DNA from: Lingula anatina | Lineage: Eukaryota; Brachiopoda; Lingulata; Lingulida; Lingulidae | Direction: 5' to 3' | Assembly: GCF_001039355.2 (NCBI RefSeq) | Contig: NW_019775347.1 | Span: forward strand, 64,986-128,985 | DNA length: 64,000 nt | Shown here: one piece after another, positions 26,942 to 37,273 of the stretch | Layout of the letters: each line of letters opens with the position of its first letter | Numbering within the stretch: position 1 is the first letter of the stretch | Program-made: the position numbers and the translations under genes | Notes under the pieces: generated by a model | Database searches by the model: none | What the model saw: only the letters and a program-made list of their open reading frames with translations | What the model was told of the DNA's origin: nothing

Positions 26942-27021
26942 CGGGGTACTGGTATGACGATGTGATAGAAGATGAGGTCCTCCAGCTCCTGTTTATTCCA
27001 CTGTGCCCAGGAATGGACTGA
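26942..27021 (+). CDS. Possible alternative terminal exon (25 codons)
   Basis: A run of about 19 T and GCAG at 26938-26941 makes a strong acceptor. The frame entered in phase 1 is open, GYWYDDVIEDEVLQLLFIPL then CPGMD, and stops at TGA 27019-27021. An AATAAA follows 71 nt later. GC content is higher than the surroundings. It could be an alternative hnRNP M end (phase-1 donors exist upstream), a spliced 3' UTR exon or an unrelated transcript. No homologue is recognised. Confidence 0.3.
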
Positions 27022-27883
27022 AACGAGATGCTAAAGTGCGAAATTGGGATGAAAAAAAAAATCAAATTTCATCCCTCCTTGTTGATATCTGAATAAACTG
27101 TATGTGACTGGTGCACCTAACTTCATTGTGTTCCATTTCTTATGCTACAGCCAGATTCTGTTAGTTATAACAATGGTTTAGATATAAAAGTATGGCTGCA
27201 TAGCAGGCACTATTGCTAGATGCTAAGGAAAGATTAGAAGAGGAATAAAACCCAAACCTCAATGGGACCAACAAATGAAAGTTAACATTATTATTGCATT
27301 GTTTTGTACACCACAATTTTGTAATGAACAAACGCATTTATGATAAAGTTTGAAGTTAAAAGGCATAATATCAATTCCATACCATGTATCCGAAATCGTA
27401 TGTACAATTTAAATAAATTTATTAAATTTTAAATAGGTGTATTACACTGCTCACTCTGTATCACTCACAAGTATGATCAAATCTAACATGAGCACCTAAA
27501 TATATTTCACTGGTAAGAAATAGTCTTGACACAAGAATCTGTTATTATTTGCTTAGCACATACGCAATTAACAAAAATGTATTGCTTCTTAAAAGTAATT
27601 TGCTTCTCAAAAAGACTGGACATGTTAAGGCATGATTTACCAGCCCAGTCCTTTCTCAGGGGATCTTAATCACATCAATAGGAGCTCCAAAAATTCCTCT
27701 TCACACTAAGGAATGACAAACCTATCTCACTGTGTCATGAATTTGTGTACCTGCAATCCTCAAAAACATTTTTTAAAAGGTCAGCAAAGAAAACAACCTG
27801 GTGCATGAGCACAAAAATAACAACATCTCAAATTCTTAAATATAAAAGGGGTTGGTTACCTTAAAAATTTAATGTATAAATAT

Positions 27884-28069
27884 GGCCCCATTCAGAATAG
27901 TGGACTAACTAGTCCAAAGGTCAAATATGGCAACCCACTTCAAAGCTCTCTGTCTAATCCGCTAATAAACACTGAATAGATATCCCATGGGGAAGTATTG
28001 AAGTGGGTCGTCTGTACCTGACCCTCGGACTAATTAATCACCTATTCTGAAGAGCCCCTATAATTTTAG
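27884..28069. mobile_element. Fold-back element (about 186 bp)
   Basis: The left arm from 27884 (GGCCCCATTCAGAATAG, then ACTAGTCCAAAGGTCAAAT and GCAACCCACTTCAA) and the right arm to 28069 are imperfect reverse complements over about 70 bp. The right arm reads CCTATTCTGAAGAGCCCC at its end. It is non-coding and lies between convergent genes. The family is unknown. Confidence 0.65.
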
Positions 28070-28109
28070 ATGATATTTCAATTATTTCAACAGCAATACA
28101 TCTTAATAA

Positions 28110-31100
28110 TTAGTCAGAGTCTTGGAAACTCCCCACATCAGAACCATCATCATCTTCATCTGATGAAGGTGAGCTGAAGTGTTCAATTGTCTTTAATGCG
28201 CTAGCCAACAAATCCACGTGAGAGTCACTTGGCGACTGTATCTTTTCTGGCTCCTCTGCTTTGTCTTTTTTTGTATGTCTTAGCTTGACTCCTACCTTTA
28301 TCAGATTCATCAATTCATCATGGGGGGTAGTGGAGTGTGACGCTAGAATTGCAAAGAATTTTTTTTTCAAAGACTATACTTAATCTGATGGTATCTGTTT
28401 GTTAATGAGCAGCAATTCTGTTAATAATACAGAAATGAAATTAATGATAATTCTTTTTGTTTTTTGAACATATGTTTTGTCTGGCTTTGATAACAAGAAG
28501 AAAAAATGTGGAAAAAATCCAATTTTCTCAAAATTGGGGTAAGTCATGCTTGTAAATTAAAAAAAAAATTTTTACCTCTTCTTTATATCATTTGTTTCTA
28601 ATGTCAATATTGCACTGTCTAATTACAAAGTTTTTCTACTGTTAACAAACCTGGTTTGGCAATGGGACGGTCTGCAGCCTTCTTGAGTCTTTTTAGCTGC
28701 GACGAGATGATCTGCTCGTCAATTCTGTGTTCTCCACCTGTGCTGGGGGACGTGTTCTTTTCAGCTGACTTGAGTGTCACATTGGCTAACTCAGCCAAGA
28801 GGTCTGAGGGAGAGGGTTTGGCAGTAGAGGGAGATGGCCCAGGGGCAGAAGGCTGACCTGGGGGTGGTGGTGGTGGGGCTGAGGGTGGTGGTGGTGGTGG
28901 TGGGGGAGGGGGTGCCATAGGCNNNNNNNNNNNNNNNNNNNNNNNNNNNNNNNNNNNNNNNNNNNNNNNNNNNNNNNNNNNNNNNNNNNNNNNNNNNNNN
29001 NNNNNNNNNNNNNNNNNNNNNNNNNNNNNNNNNNNNNNNNNNNNNNNNNNNNNNNNNNNNNNNNNNNNNNNNNNNNNNNNNNNNNNNNNNNNNNNNNNNN
29101 NNNNNNNNNNNNNNNNNNNNNNNNNNNNNNNNNNNNNNNNNNNNNNNNNNNNNNNNNNNNNNNNNNNNNNNNNNNNNNNNNNNNNNNNNNNNNNNNNNNN
29201 NNNNNNNNNNNNNNNNNNNNNNNNNNNNNNNNNNNNNNNNNNNNNNNNNNNNNNNNNNNNNNNNNNNNNNNNNNNNNNNNNNNNNNNNNNNNNNNNNNNN
29301 NNNNNNNNNNNNNNNNNNNNNNNNNNNNNNNNNNNNNNNNNNNNNNNNNNNNNNNNNNNNNNNNNNNNNNNNNNNNNNNNNNNNNNNNNNNNNNNNNNNN
29401 NNNNNNNNNNNNNNNNNNNNNNNNNNNNNNNNNNNNNNNNGGGGGGGGGGGTGGGGGAGGAGGTGCAGGAGGAGGAACAGGTGAAGTAAGAGAAGGGGAA
29501 GGCTCCTGAACTGAACTAGTTTTCAATTGTGGACTGACTCTTGCTGGTATCCTTTCTTTCTTTTGTGACTCTTTTCCTGCATGTGCCACAGGTCTTTTCC
29601 TGGTTTTCTGACTGCTGCTTCTAGACCTGGGAGGAGTGGCTTCTACATTTGATGACTGTGAACCTTTTCTCCTTGTTGGAGGCTGGTACCTTGGGGGCTT
29701 GATTGTGTCAGGGGTCGGGTACTTCTAAAATAGAGTAAAACACACTTACATGGAATGAAATTAACTACTAATTATAGAGTAAAATAATTTATACTGAAAT
29801 GTTTGACACTTACTATAATTACCTAGATTCCAGTGATGCTTTCGAAAGATAATGTTCCAGTTTTCTTTTGCATTCATGATAATTTAAAAGGTTTATTTTA
29901 TCTTATAATGATGAAATTTGAAAGCAAATGCACACAACTACAAAAGCTTTTCTTTACCATCTTGTAACTTTTAAGTCTTTGGATTGCCTTTTTCCTCTCT
30001 TCGTCAATAAATTGTTGCTTCTTTTCTTCTTCCTCTTTTTTCTGATCTCTTTTCTAAGATTTATTTCAAATATATATATATAAAATATATGTACACAAGT
30101 AATATATTATCTATGGTTAGATAAATACAGGTCATATAATTACTGAATGCTATGTAGTTTGAGAACTATCAATGTGACACTGCTTGTTTTAAACCAATAA
30201 TAAGAATTTTAATGCATTAATATTTCAATAATAAATATGCAGCATATTACTCAAATATAATAATAATAATTCAAATAGAAAATATATTAATATTACTTAC
30301 CATTTGCACTGCATGATGCTGCTTGAATTTTGCATCAGCAGCTATTTTTTTCTGTTCCTTGTTAACTCTCGTCCTGTCCATACTTTTCTAAAAGAAAATG
30401 TAGCAAAATGTGCAATGATTTCAATGGCAATTTTTGAACTACTTGATAATTTTTATGTACAATGTAACTAAAAATCCATGATACTGAAGGACAAGAATAA
30501 GAATATTACTTACCAATTTGTTTCTAATTTGAGCTCTCTTTTTGAAAATATGGCTCAGTTTTTCTCTCAAACTCGCCAGATGTGGGTCTTCATTTCTTTT
30601 TGGTTCCACTTCTTCATCTGAACTGATCTCTTCTATGTCTTCAACAGCATCAAAGAAAGTCACCTCTTCCTCAGCATCTAGACCAACCAAAAATAAAAAA
30701 GAACCATAATGTCAATTCTAATTTAGCAAAAGATGTTTAATATATTAGAAAGTTTAATATATTAGAAAAGTAACACACACATTTCACTCTTTCACACCAA
30801 TTTAGTTAGGTGCTATTGAAACACACGTGTAGCTGGATAGCACATCTTCGCTCTGAAGACTTACTCTGGCAATTATGCTGGAAAACCAGTACCTGTTAGT
30901 TCTTTTTTACGCATATCCATTCTTATTCTGTAAAGTGCTTCTTCCTTCTCCAAAATGGACATTTCAGCCTTGTATAAGTTTTTCTGGCATTCAAATGCTT
31001 CTCTTTCTAGCCTCTGGATGTCTTGTTTTGCCGTGGGCCCCTCCTCTAAGCTGGCTATCTAATAACAGAAGAATTTGAAAGATGAACAATTATCCTCATG

Positions 31101-32028
31101 CATAGCAGCTGTACGCCTATCTCTATTTTAAAGGGATAAGGACTCTTCGTTTTGGCCAAAAAATGAATTTTCCTGGAGTAAACAACAATTTTTTCTTACT
31201 TACCAATGGTTAATGAATCATTTTTACATTCAAAGTTAGTCCCTGGTTTTTTTTCTTAAAAGTTTGGTTTTTTGTTAAAACCTCTCAAGAGATTATAACC
31301 GAGTATAGCCATCAATGGAGGTCACATGATCTAAAGACAAGCTCAGATATCAGAATAATAGATATAACTGCCGTTTTTGTGGTAAAACAGAATATATTAT
31401 ATTTCTATGAGTTGTTCACAATGTTTTTATCGTGAAATATAGATATCATAAGAAGAGTTATTATCCCTTTAACTTTCTACATAAATTTTTAAAGGAATCA
31501 TGGCTGTTTGAAAACTTTCACTTTCCTTATGCGTATCCTCTAAAAGCATACAGCACCATATCTTGCCTGTTCTTTAACTTTGTCCTTTTCTTGTTCTACT
31601 CTCTTTTTCTTCATCCTAAGCAACTGCAGCTCCTCTTGGGCCAGATCTTCAGTAATCCTGCACAAATACAAGACTAACATTTGTCACCTTTGTGTCACGT
31701 AAATTTTAGTACTAATTTCCTAATTATCTCTAAGTTTTAACATACATAACATAGATTTCTTAGTAAATAAATCATAAAATACTCATAAAATCACACAGCA
31801 TATCAATCATAAACAATGAGGTAAGAAAAACAAAAACCTGTTTAATCGTGGTAATGCCATGTCTTCAAACCCAGACTTTCCAAACCTTTTCTGGTCTTCT
31901 ATCATCCTCTCTTGCATCTCTGAAATTGACCAAACTAGCTGTTAAAGACAATGTTAACCACTGTCTTGTATAATTGTATAATGTAACTGTACACATTTTA
32001 ATGCTCAATAAATTATTATTATTATTAC

Positions 32029-32074
<46 letters not shown>

Positions 32075-33135
32075 ATGCTCTGTGTTTATATTCCAAGGAT
32101 ATGTAACATCCCTTTGATTCAGAAATGAAATCGTACACACAACCATTCTCTTTACTTACAGAGAGGTAGTATGTACATGACATATTTTAAGGTTGGACCA
32201 TCTTTGAGAGTAGAACTTGAAAATGTAGAGGAGAGGTTGGTTATTTATCAAAAGAAAATATTGCTTCTCCAAAACTATTACTTCTGCTTACCATGAAAAC
32301 ACTTGACAGTGGTTTTATAGTACTTTTCATACAGGTCTTGAATATTATCCAGGGCACTAGAATACTGTTCCTGCCATTCTGTGAACACCTTCCTGCATTC
32401 TGCTTTTATTCTCTCTCCTAAATCAGGATTGTGCAGTTTAATTCTAGCAGCATTTAAATGTGAATAGCCCATCTCCCTCAAGTCTAAAAAAGGCTGCAGT
32501 TGCAGATTATAGAGCTTTGCCAACACTGCAAACACTTTGTCCATTGCTTCGTCTTCTAATTTGTATGCCTGTACCATGTCAAGCAAGTTTATTGAATCTT
32601 TTCTACTAGCAATAACAGTTTGTAGCTCCTCTCTGGCATTTTCTAGTTTCTCTTCAAGTTTTTGTCTCCTGAGGTCTCCAATGCTCTCAAAATATTTTTC
32701 CACGCTGTGTTCTTCAAACAAGGAGTTTACCAAAAAGTCCACAGGGCAGATTTCAACTGCCATTGAAAAGTAATTTTCCAGGTCTTGTATAAGTGCCTCC
32801 TCCAGTTCAACAGGAGGATAGATGTAGGCCCACAGACCTCTGGGTTCGTAGGGAAGCTCAGGAAAGTATTTGGACAACTCGGGATAGACACTTGACAGTT
32901 CTTCATGGGCACCTTGCAATTCTGTACAAGAAAACAGTCCAGACCAGGCCCCATTAGTTGCTGTGTCACTGACCACACGACTGTGAGATCTGCATGTCAC
33001 TGCAAGCTTTCCTGAAGCATCATTCCACGCCACATGGAAGTTCAACTTTGTCTTTGCCTCTTTTTTAGGAAATGGATTTTCTTTGATGGCTACCCAGTCT
33101 GATTCATCCAGACTTTCAAATGTGTCTGACTCCAT
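28110..33135 (-). CDS. JMY: JMY/WHAMM-like actin nucleation-promoting factor (assembly gap inside)
   Basis: Nine coding exons: 33135-32292, 31919-31838, 31657-31567, 31058-30893, 30677-30514, 30387-30301, 30053-29958, 29724-28651 (with 518 N at 28923-29440) and 28342-28110. Members bind membranes and microtubules and activate Arp2/3. The N-terminus (ESLDESDWVAIKENPF, WSGLFSCTELQGAHEELSSV) is the WHAMM/JMY homology domain. The middle is coiled coil rich in Glu/Lys. Next comes a polyproline stretch, then WH2-like DELMNLIKVGVKLRHTKKD, a connector helix VDLLASALKTIE and an acidic tail. The tail ends GSFQDSD with no tryptophan. Synteny with BHMT and DMGDH favours JMY; invertebrates may have one JMY/WHAMM ancestor. 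The two sides of the gap are in different frames, so the N count is not the true length. A 5' UTR intron acceptor lies near 33206. Confidence 0.88.
28923..29440. other. Assembly gap (518 N) in the proline-rich exon
   Basis: The N run is flanked on both sides by GC-rich proline codons (G runs on +). The missing part belongs to the polyproline segment of the JMY-like protein. Codon starts upstream fall on positions divisible by 3, those downstream on positions that leave remainder 1, so the real gap differs from 518 modulo 3 unless an intron is hidden in it. Confidence 0.95.
31059..31566 (-). other. GC-AG intron in the JMY-like gene
   Basis: The donor reads CAG|GCAAGA instead of GT. The reading frame fixes it: KVKEQ joins IASLEEG in phase 0, and no GT donor nearby keeps frame. 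Most of the intron is MITE family A copy 2 (31128-31472). Confidence 0.8.
31128..31472 (-). mobile_element. MITE family A, copy 2 (345 bp, full length, reversed)
   Basis: It is the reverse-complement relative of 22841-23182, with ends TTAAAGGGATAAGGACTCTT and AGAGTTATTATCCCTTTAA. Internal blocks such as ACATTGTGAA, CTCATAGAAATATA and GATTTTAACAAAAAACC-like sequence are shared. It sits in an intron of the JMY-like gene and is probably a recent insertion, since the rest of that intron is only about 160 nt. Confidence 0.85.
32012..32072 (+). repeat. (ATT)n microsatellite
   Basis: About 20 ATT units with one interruption, in an intron of the JMY-like gene. Confidence 0.95.
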
Positions 33136-34949
33136 TTTGCAAAGTTGAAATCCACTACTCACAGGTTTTCTTCAGAAGATGGTTTTTCCTTATGCTGAGC
33201 ACCCTGGAAAAGAAATTGGGAGGTAGGAAATACAAGTCATAAAACGAGATTTGGTGCTTTTCTGTGCCATTACTTAGTTTTTAGATAGATACTGGATAAG
33301 GATTTTAATTGAAAAGTATTGTTCCAAACTTCCAACTAATAATTTTTCAATGTTAGACTATGTTACAATATTTGTTGACACCAGAGTCCAGCCAGCTGAG
33401 CATCAGTAATACCTTTAAATTAATCTTCAAAATTTTATTTCTTTTTATACATTAAAATGTAAACAGGTAATCAAAGTAAATGAAGGGGCACATAACTAAA
33501 GGAATGACAAGAAAAACAGAAACAAAACATAAGAAAATTATAAAATTTACAAATGAATCACTGAGCATTACATCACGTGCAAACTTGCCTCAGTTTTTGG
33601 AACCACAAATATCCTTCTCATTTTCTATAATTAGTGTAACTAAACATACCTAAAGCTTGAAAAGGGTCTAGAGTTTAGTTTAAAGACACATTTATATATT
33701 GTGTGCTGAGAAATGATTAGATTACATCAAGAGGTTAAAACTCCTTAACGATATCTTATCTGCAGGTCGCCGGGGTTTTTCCACCCTTCCCAAGTTTAAA
33801 CTACAATTTTGGGGACCTTTCTTCACCCAGAATTATCTTTAATATATAAAAACTATAAACTTACATTAACCACTAGATTAAATAAGATTTTTTTTAAAAA
33901 TCGCAATAAGTACCTTGTAAAACAAGTGAACATCGGACACCGTGCACTTGTCCGTTTTTGTTATTGTCTGACGTCATTGTCATGATGACGAATTTACAAT
34001 GACGTATGTTTTCGCATAAAAAGTGACACTTTTTTCAAATAAAATGGTATGTATTATCAGTTTTATAACAAATGTGAGCCTTGTTGTATTTAATACAAAT
34101 ATTCTAAAATATTGTTTCTTTTATGTTATATAATTATATTTCAAAATAGTATACGAAACTGAACGAGTATTCGAATATGCGCTTTAAAAAGAAGTTTCGT
34201 CGGTGATGCACTAAGTAGTAGTAGTACTCGTAGGTACGCTTCTTTGCAGACGCTTAATTCATACCGCATTTATTAGCAAATTAACATATTTCATGACACA
34301 CAAGACAATTAATTTAAAATAAGTTTAAAAACAGCCAATACAGCGTTAAAGACGAAATGTTTTGGAAACGTTTTGGAAGAGTCAGTGTTTTTATTAATTT
34401 TAGAATCAATTAATGATTAAGCATTACGGCATTATGGAATTTAAAACCTTGCTTTCAGTGTATCAAACTTTGAAACATTTTTACTTATCTCACTCTAAGA
34501 ACGTACTCTGATAGTCTCTGGAAATACACAGCCCTTTTAAATTAAATGTAAAAGTAGTTGCAAGTATGTATATGTAAGTCTACAGCTACCTGTACCTGTA
34601 CAGTGGTAGGCATGAAATTACCATACCAGAAATTTTACATGATGATGTCTTGATGACCAATATATGTTACAGTCTGTATATATGGTTAAATAGTGTTTCT
34701 ACCATGTACAAGCCCATCTTTTTTTATTTTATTTTAAATTATTTATTTAATTTATACATAAGTGCCTTTCAAAGGTGCAACTGAAAATGATACTGCCTGG
34801 GGCTGTACAATTTTGATCACAACTATATTAATATAAATAAGAATTTTTTTCTATTTTCATGGATAGATGAGTTCAACTTGAAGACGAAGCCAAGAACAAC
34901 AAAAATATGTTCAGTTAAAATAATAAAAAACATTCCATAAGTGCTCACC
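33136..34949. other. Divergent promoter region JMY-like / KXD1
   Basis: 1.8 kb between the two start codons. On the minus side it contains a 5' UTR exon junction (acceptor near 33206). On the plus side an AG just before 34867 could end a KXD1 leader intron. It is AT-rich apart from a small GC-richer patch near 33765-33800. No TATA box or other core element is convincing. Confidence 0.5.
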
Positions 34950-36040
34950 ATGGCAAAGCAGATTACTTCAAAGGATGTTGCTCAACCCAAATTACAACCA
35001 GCCACTGATGTTTTTATTAGTACGATGGCTGATGTTGTGAAAGAAGATGACATTTATTCTGTGATTAAAGCCCAAAGACACATGTAAGTATATCTGTCAC
35101 ATCCAGTGTAATATGTACTTTGTGGCCCCATGGCACTCCTGCTGTTAAGATAAATGTCTAATAGATCTCTTGTAAGAAATTGATAATAGCAATTGTTACT
35201 AAATATAAGACTAATGGGAGTTTTGTACGAATTGATGATATTTGTGATGATATAATCTATAGAGTTGTTGAACGCTTAATGGTTGTTGGTACTGTGAATA
35301 ATTTTGTCATGTTATGAACTCTTTTTCAGGCTGTCCAGATTTGAAAAAACAAATGAAATGCTGTTAACATTCAATGCACTGTCGTCTCAGAGATATGAAG
35401 CAATGTTCCAGGAATTTAAGAAAAATACAGCACTTCTTTATGATATGAAGAAAGATTTGGACACAGTTTTTAGGAAAATTAGGTAAAAGATAGTAAAATG
35501 TTAATAAAAGTCGAAAAAATGTTTAAAGTATATGGAGAAAAAATAATAATGACATACAAACATTCGTAAATGATCAGACAATTTTACCTTATTATATATA
35601 TTAATAATTTTTTTTTTTTTTGCATAAACATGATTTGACAGAACAAATTTATTCATACAGTTTCTATTGCTTAAGGTGTTCTTTTTAAATTTTTTTTCCA
35701 GAACTCTTAAAGCCAAACTAAGTAAGCAGTATCCAGATGCATTTGCAGGTTAGTATGTGTTTGCACCCAGTTCCTCTAGCTATGGAAGGTTTGGGATCAG
35801 AATCAACTGTACTGTGATTAAGAGATGTATTCTACATTTTTCTATAAATGACAATCTCTAAAAGGACCAAAGAACAGAGAATGAAATAAAATAAATAATT
35901 TCATTTGTAAAAATTAAATTTATTATTGTTTTTTTAAATAAATTATTTTGTTTATTTTATACTCAGCTTGCAGTGATGTCTACAATGTACTGGAGGAGGA
36001 AAGTGAAGAAGAAATAGCAGATAAACAGCCTGCCAGTTGA
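34950..36040 (+). CDS. KXD1: KxDL motif-containing protein 1 (BORC subunit), complete (135 aa)
   Basis: Four coding exons join in frame: 34950-35083, 35330-35482, 35702-35748 and 35967-36040 (408 nt). KXD1 is a small coiled-coil subunit of BORC, the complex that recruits Arl8 and kinesin to lysosomes. The diagnostic segment LSRFEKTNEMLLTFNALSS is followed by MKKDLDTVFRKIRTLKAKL, which carries the KxDL motif (KKDL). The C-terminus is acidic (EEESEEEIADKQPAS) and shorter than in human KXD1. The start MAKQITSK gives a protein in the usual size range. It is divergent from the JMY-like gene and convergent with BHMT. Candidate AATAAA at 37087-37092. Confidence 0.93.
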
Positions 36041-37273
36041 TGGTGACGCAGGCACCTTGTGCACACTTTAAGAATTGGCTTCTCTGAATATTGTCTGGTG
36101 ACTATGTCATACTTATTCTTAGCGCCAGCAGTGCCAGAAGTTGGACATTTTTAAAACAAAATAACCAATATGTCTTTGGAGGGTTACTAATTCATGTTGC
36201 CTGGTTCGCAGCAGTGCCGTCAGTGTTAAATTATTGCTTGTTGTTAGCGATACACATTTCCAATAATGAAATAGTCTACATTTATATAAATGGCATGTAT
36301 AAATTCATTTTTGTAATTTATTTTGTAAAAGCTAAAACATACACAGCTCAAAGGAACATATTTCAGAAGTGTTACTGGTATTTTAAGTGTCACAATAGTA
36401 TACATCATAACACCTGTGGATTCTAGTTCTGTAAAATGATGCAAATTTCTCCCATTTTTAAGTTGAAAAAGAATTAATATGGTAATAGTCCTGGGATGAC
36501 TTAGACCATATACTATACTTGTAACCTTGGTTTATAAGTTAATGACGGTTATGAATTGTTATTGCAGCTACATGGACATTAAATTGCGAGTAGTGCAATC
36601 GAGTGAAATTCTCTGAACCGTTTCAGATGTTTTTCGTATTAAGTGCAAGTACCTTTTTATGTATTGGAGTACGTATGATCTGGTAAGTTATTGTGCTGAA
36701 GACTGCACTTTAAGTGTAGCGTAGAAATAATTTTTTTTTACACTTTCAAAATCCCACAATGTTCAAATATTGCTTTCAGCCTTCACCAGTTATAAATTTC
36801 ATGAAATATAAAAAAAAAACTTCCGACTACTTCCATTAAGTGTTGATATTAGATAATCAAGATACCACTGTAAAATATGCTAGGAAACAAAATCTAGTTC
36901 CTTTTATTAACAAAACGAGGTCCAGTAAAATAATAGTTTATTATAAAATTGATATGTTACATACATTAGCAAATGTTAATGTTAAAATTTTACAGTAAAA
37001 CCTGATCAATTTTGATGTCCTTTAAAATCAATAATATTAGAAACAATGTACAATCATTAATAACATGTCAATAATTACTGGTTTCAAATAAAATGATTGA
37101 ATTTCAATCAACATATTTTTAAAAGAGAAAACTTCCCCCATAAAACCTTCAGATAAAGTATTTTAAAAACCAACAAAAGTTGGGGTGCTGCAGACATAGG
37201 TTCATCTGGAATGTCTTTTTGTGCTCATTTTTACACACTGAAAGTGCACTTTAGTGCTATTATGTCAACATGT
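36041..37273. other. Convergent intergenic region KXD1 / BHMT
   Basis: This is made of two 3' UTRs. For KXD1, AATAAA is at 37087-37092. For BHMT on the minus strand, AATAAA (TTTATT on +) is at 36903-36908, so the two transcripts may overlap at their ends by about 180 nt. Open frames at 36091-36444 on both strands show no homology and are ignored. Confidence 0.5.

Larger units (their letters stand above)
23638..28109. other. Convergent region: hnRNP M 3' UTR and JMY-like 3' UTR
   Basis: The first kilobases look like a long AT-rich hnRNP M 3' UTR: AATAAA near 24026, and another at 27092-27097 after a possible terminal exon. A 16-bp perfect palindrome CCAATAATATTATTGG is at 26454-26469, just before a single N at 26483. 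From about 27.4 kb the JMY-like 3' end probably begins on the minus strand (TTTATT at 27418). A fold-back element lies at 27884-28069. No other protein gene was recognised. Confidence 0.5.
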
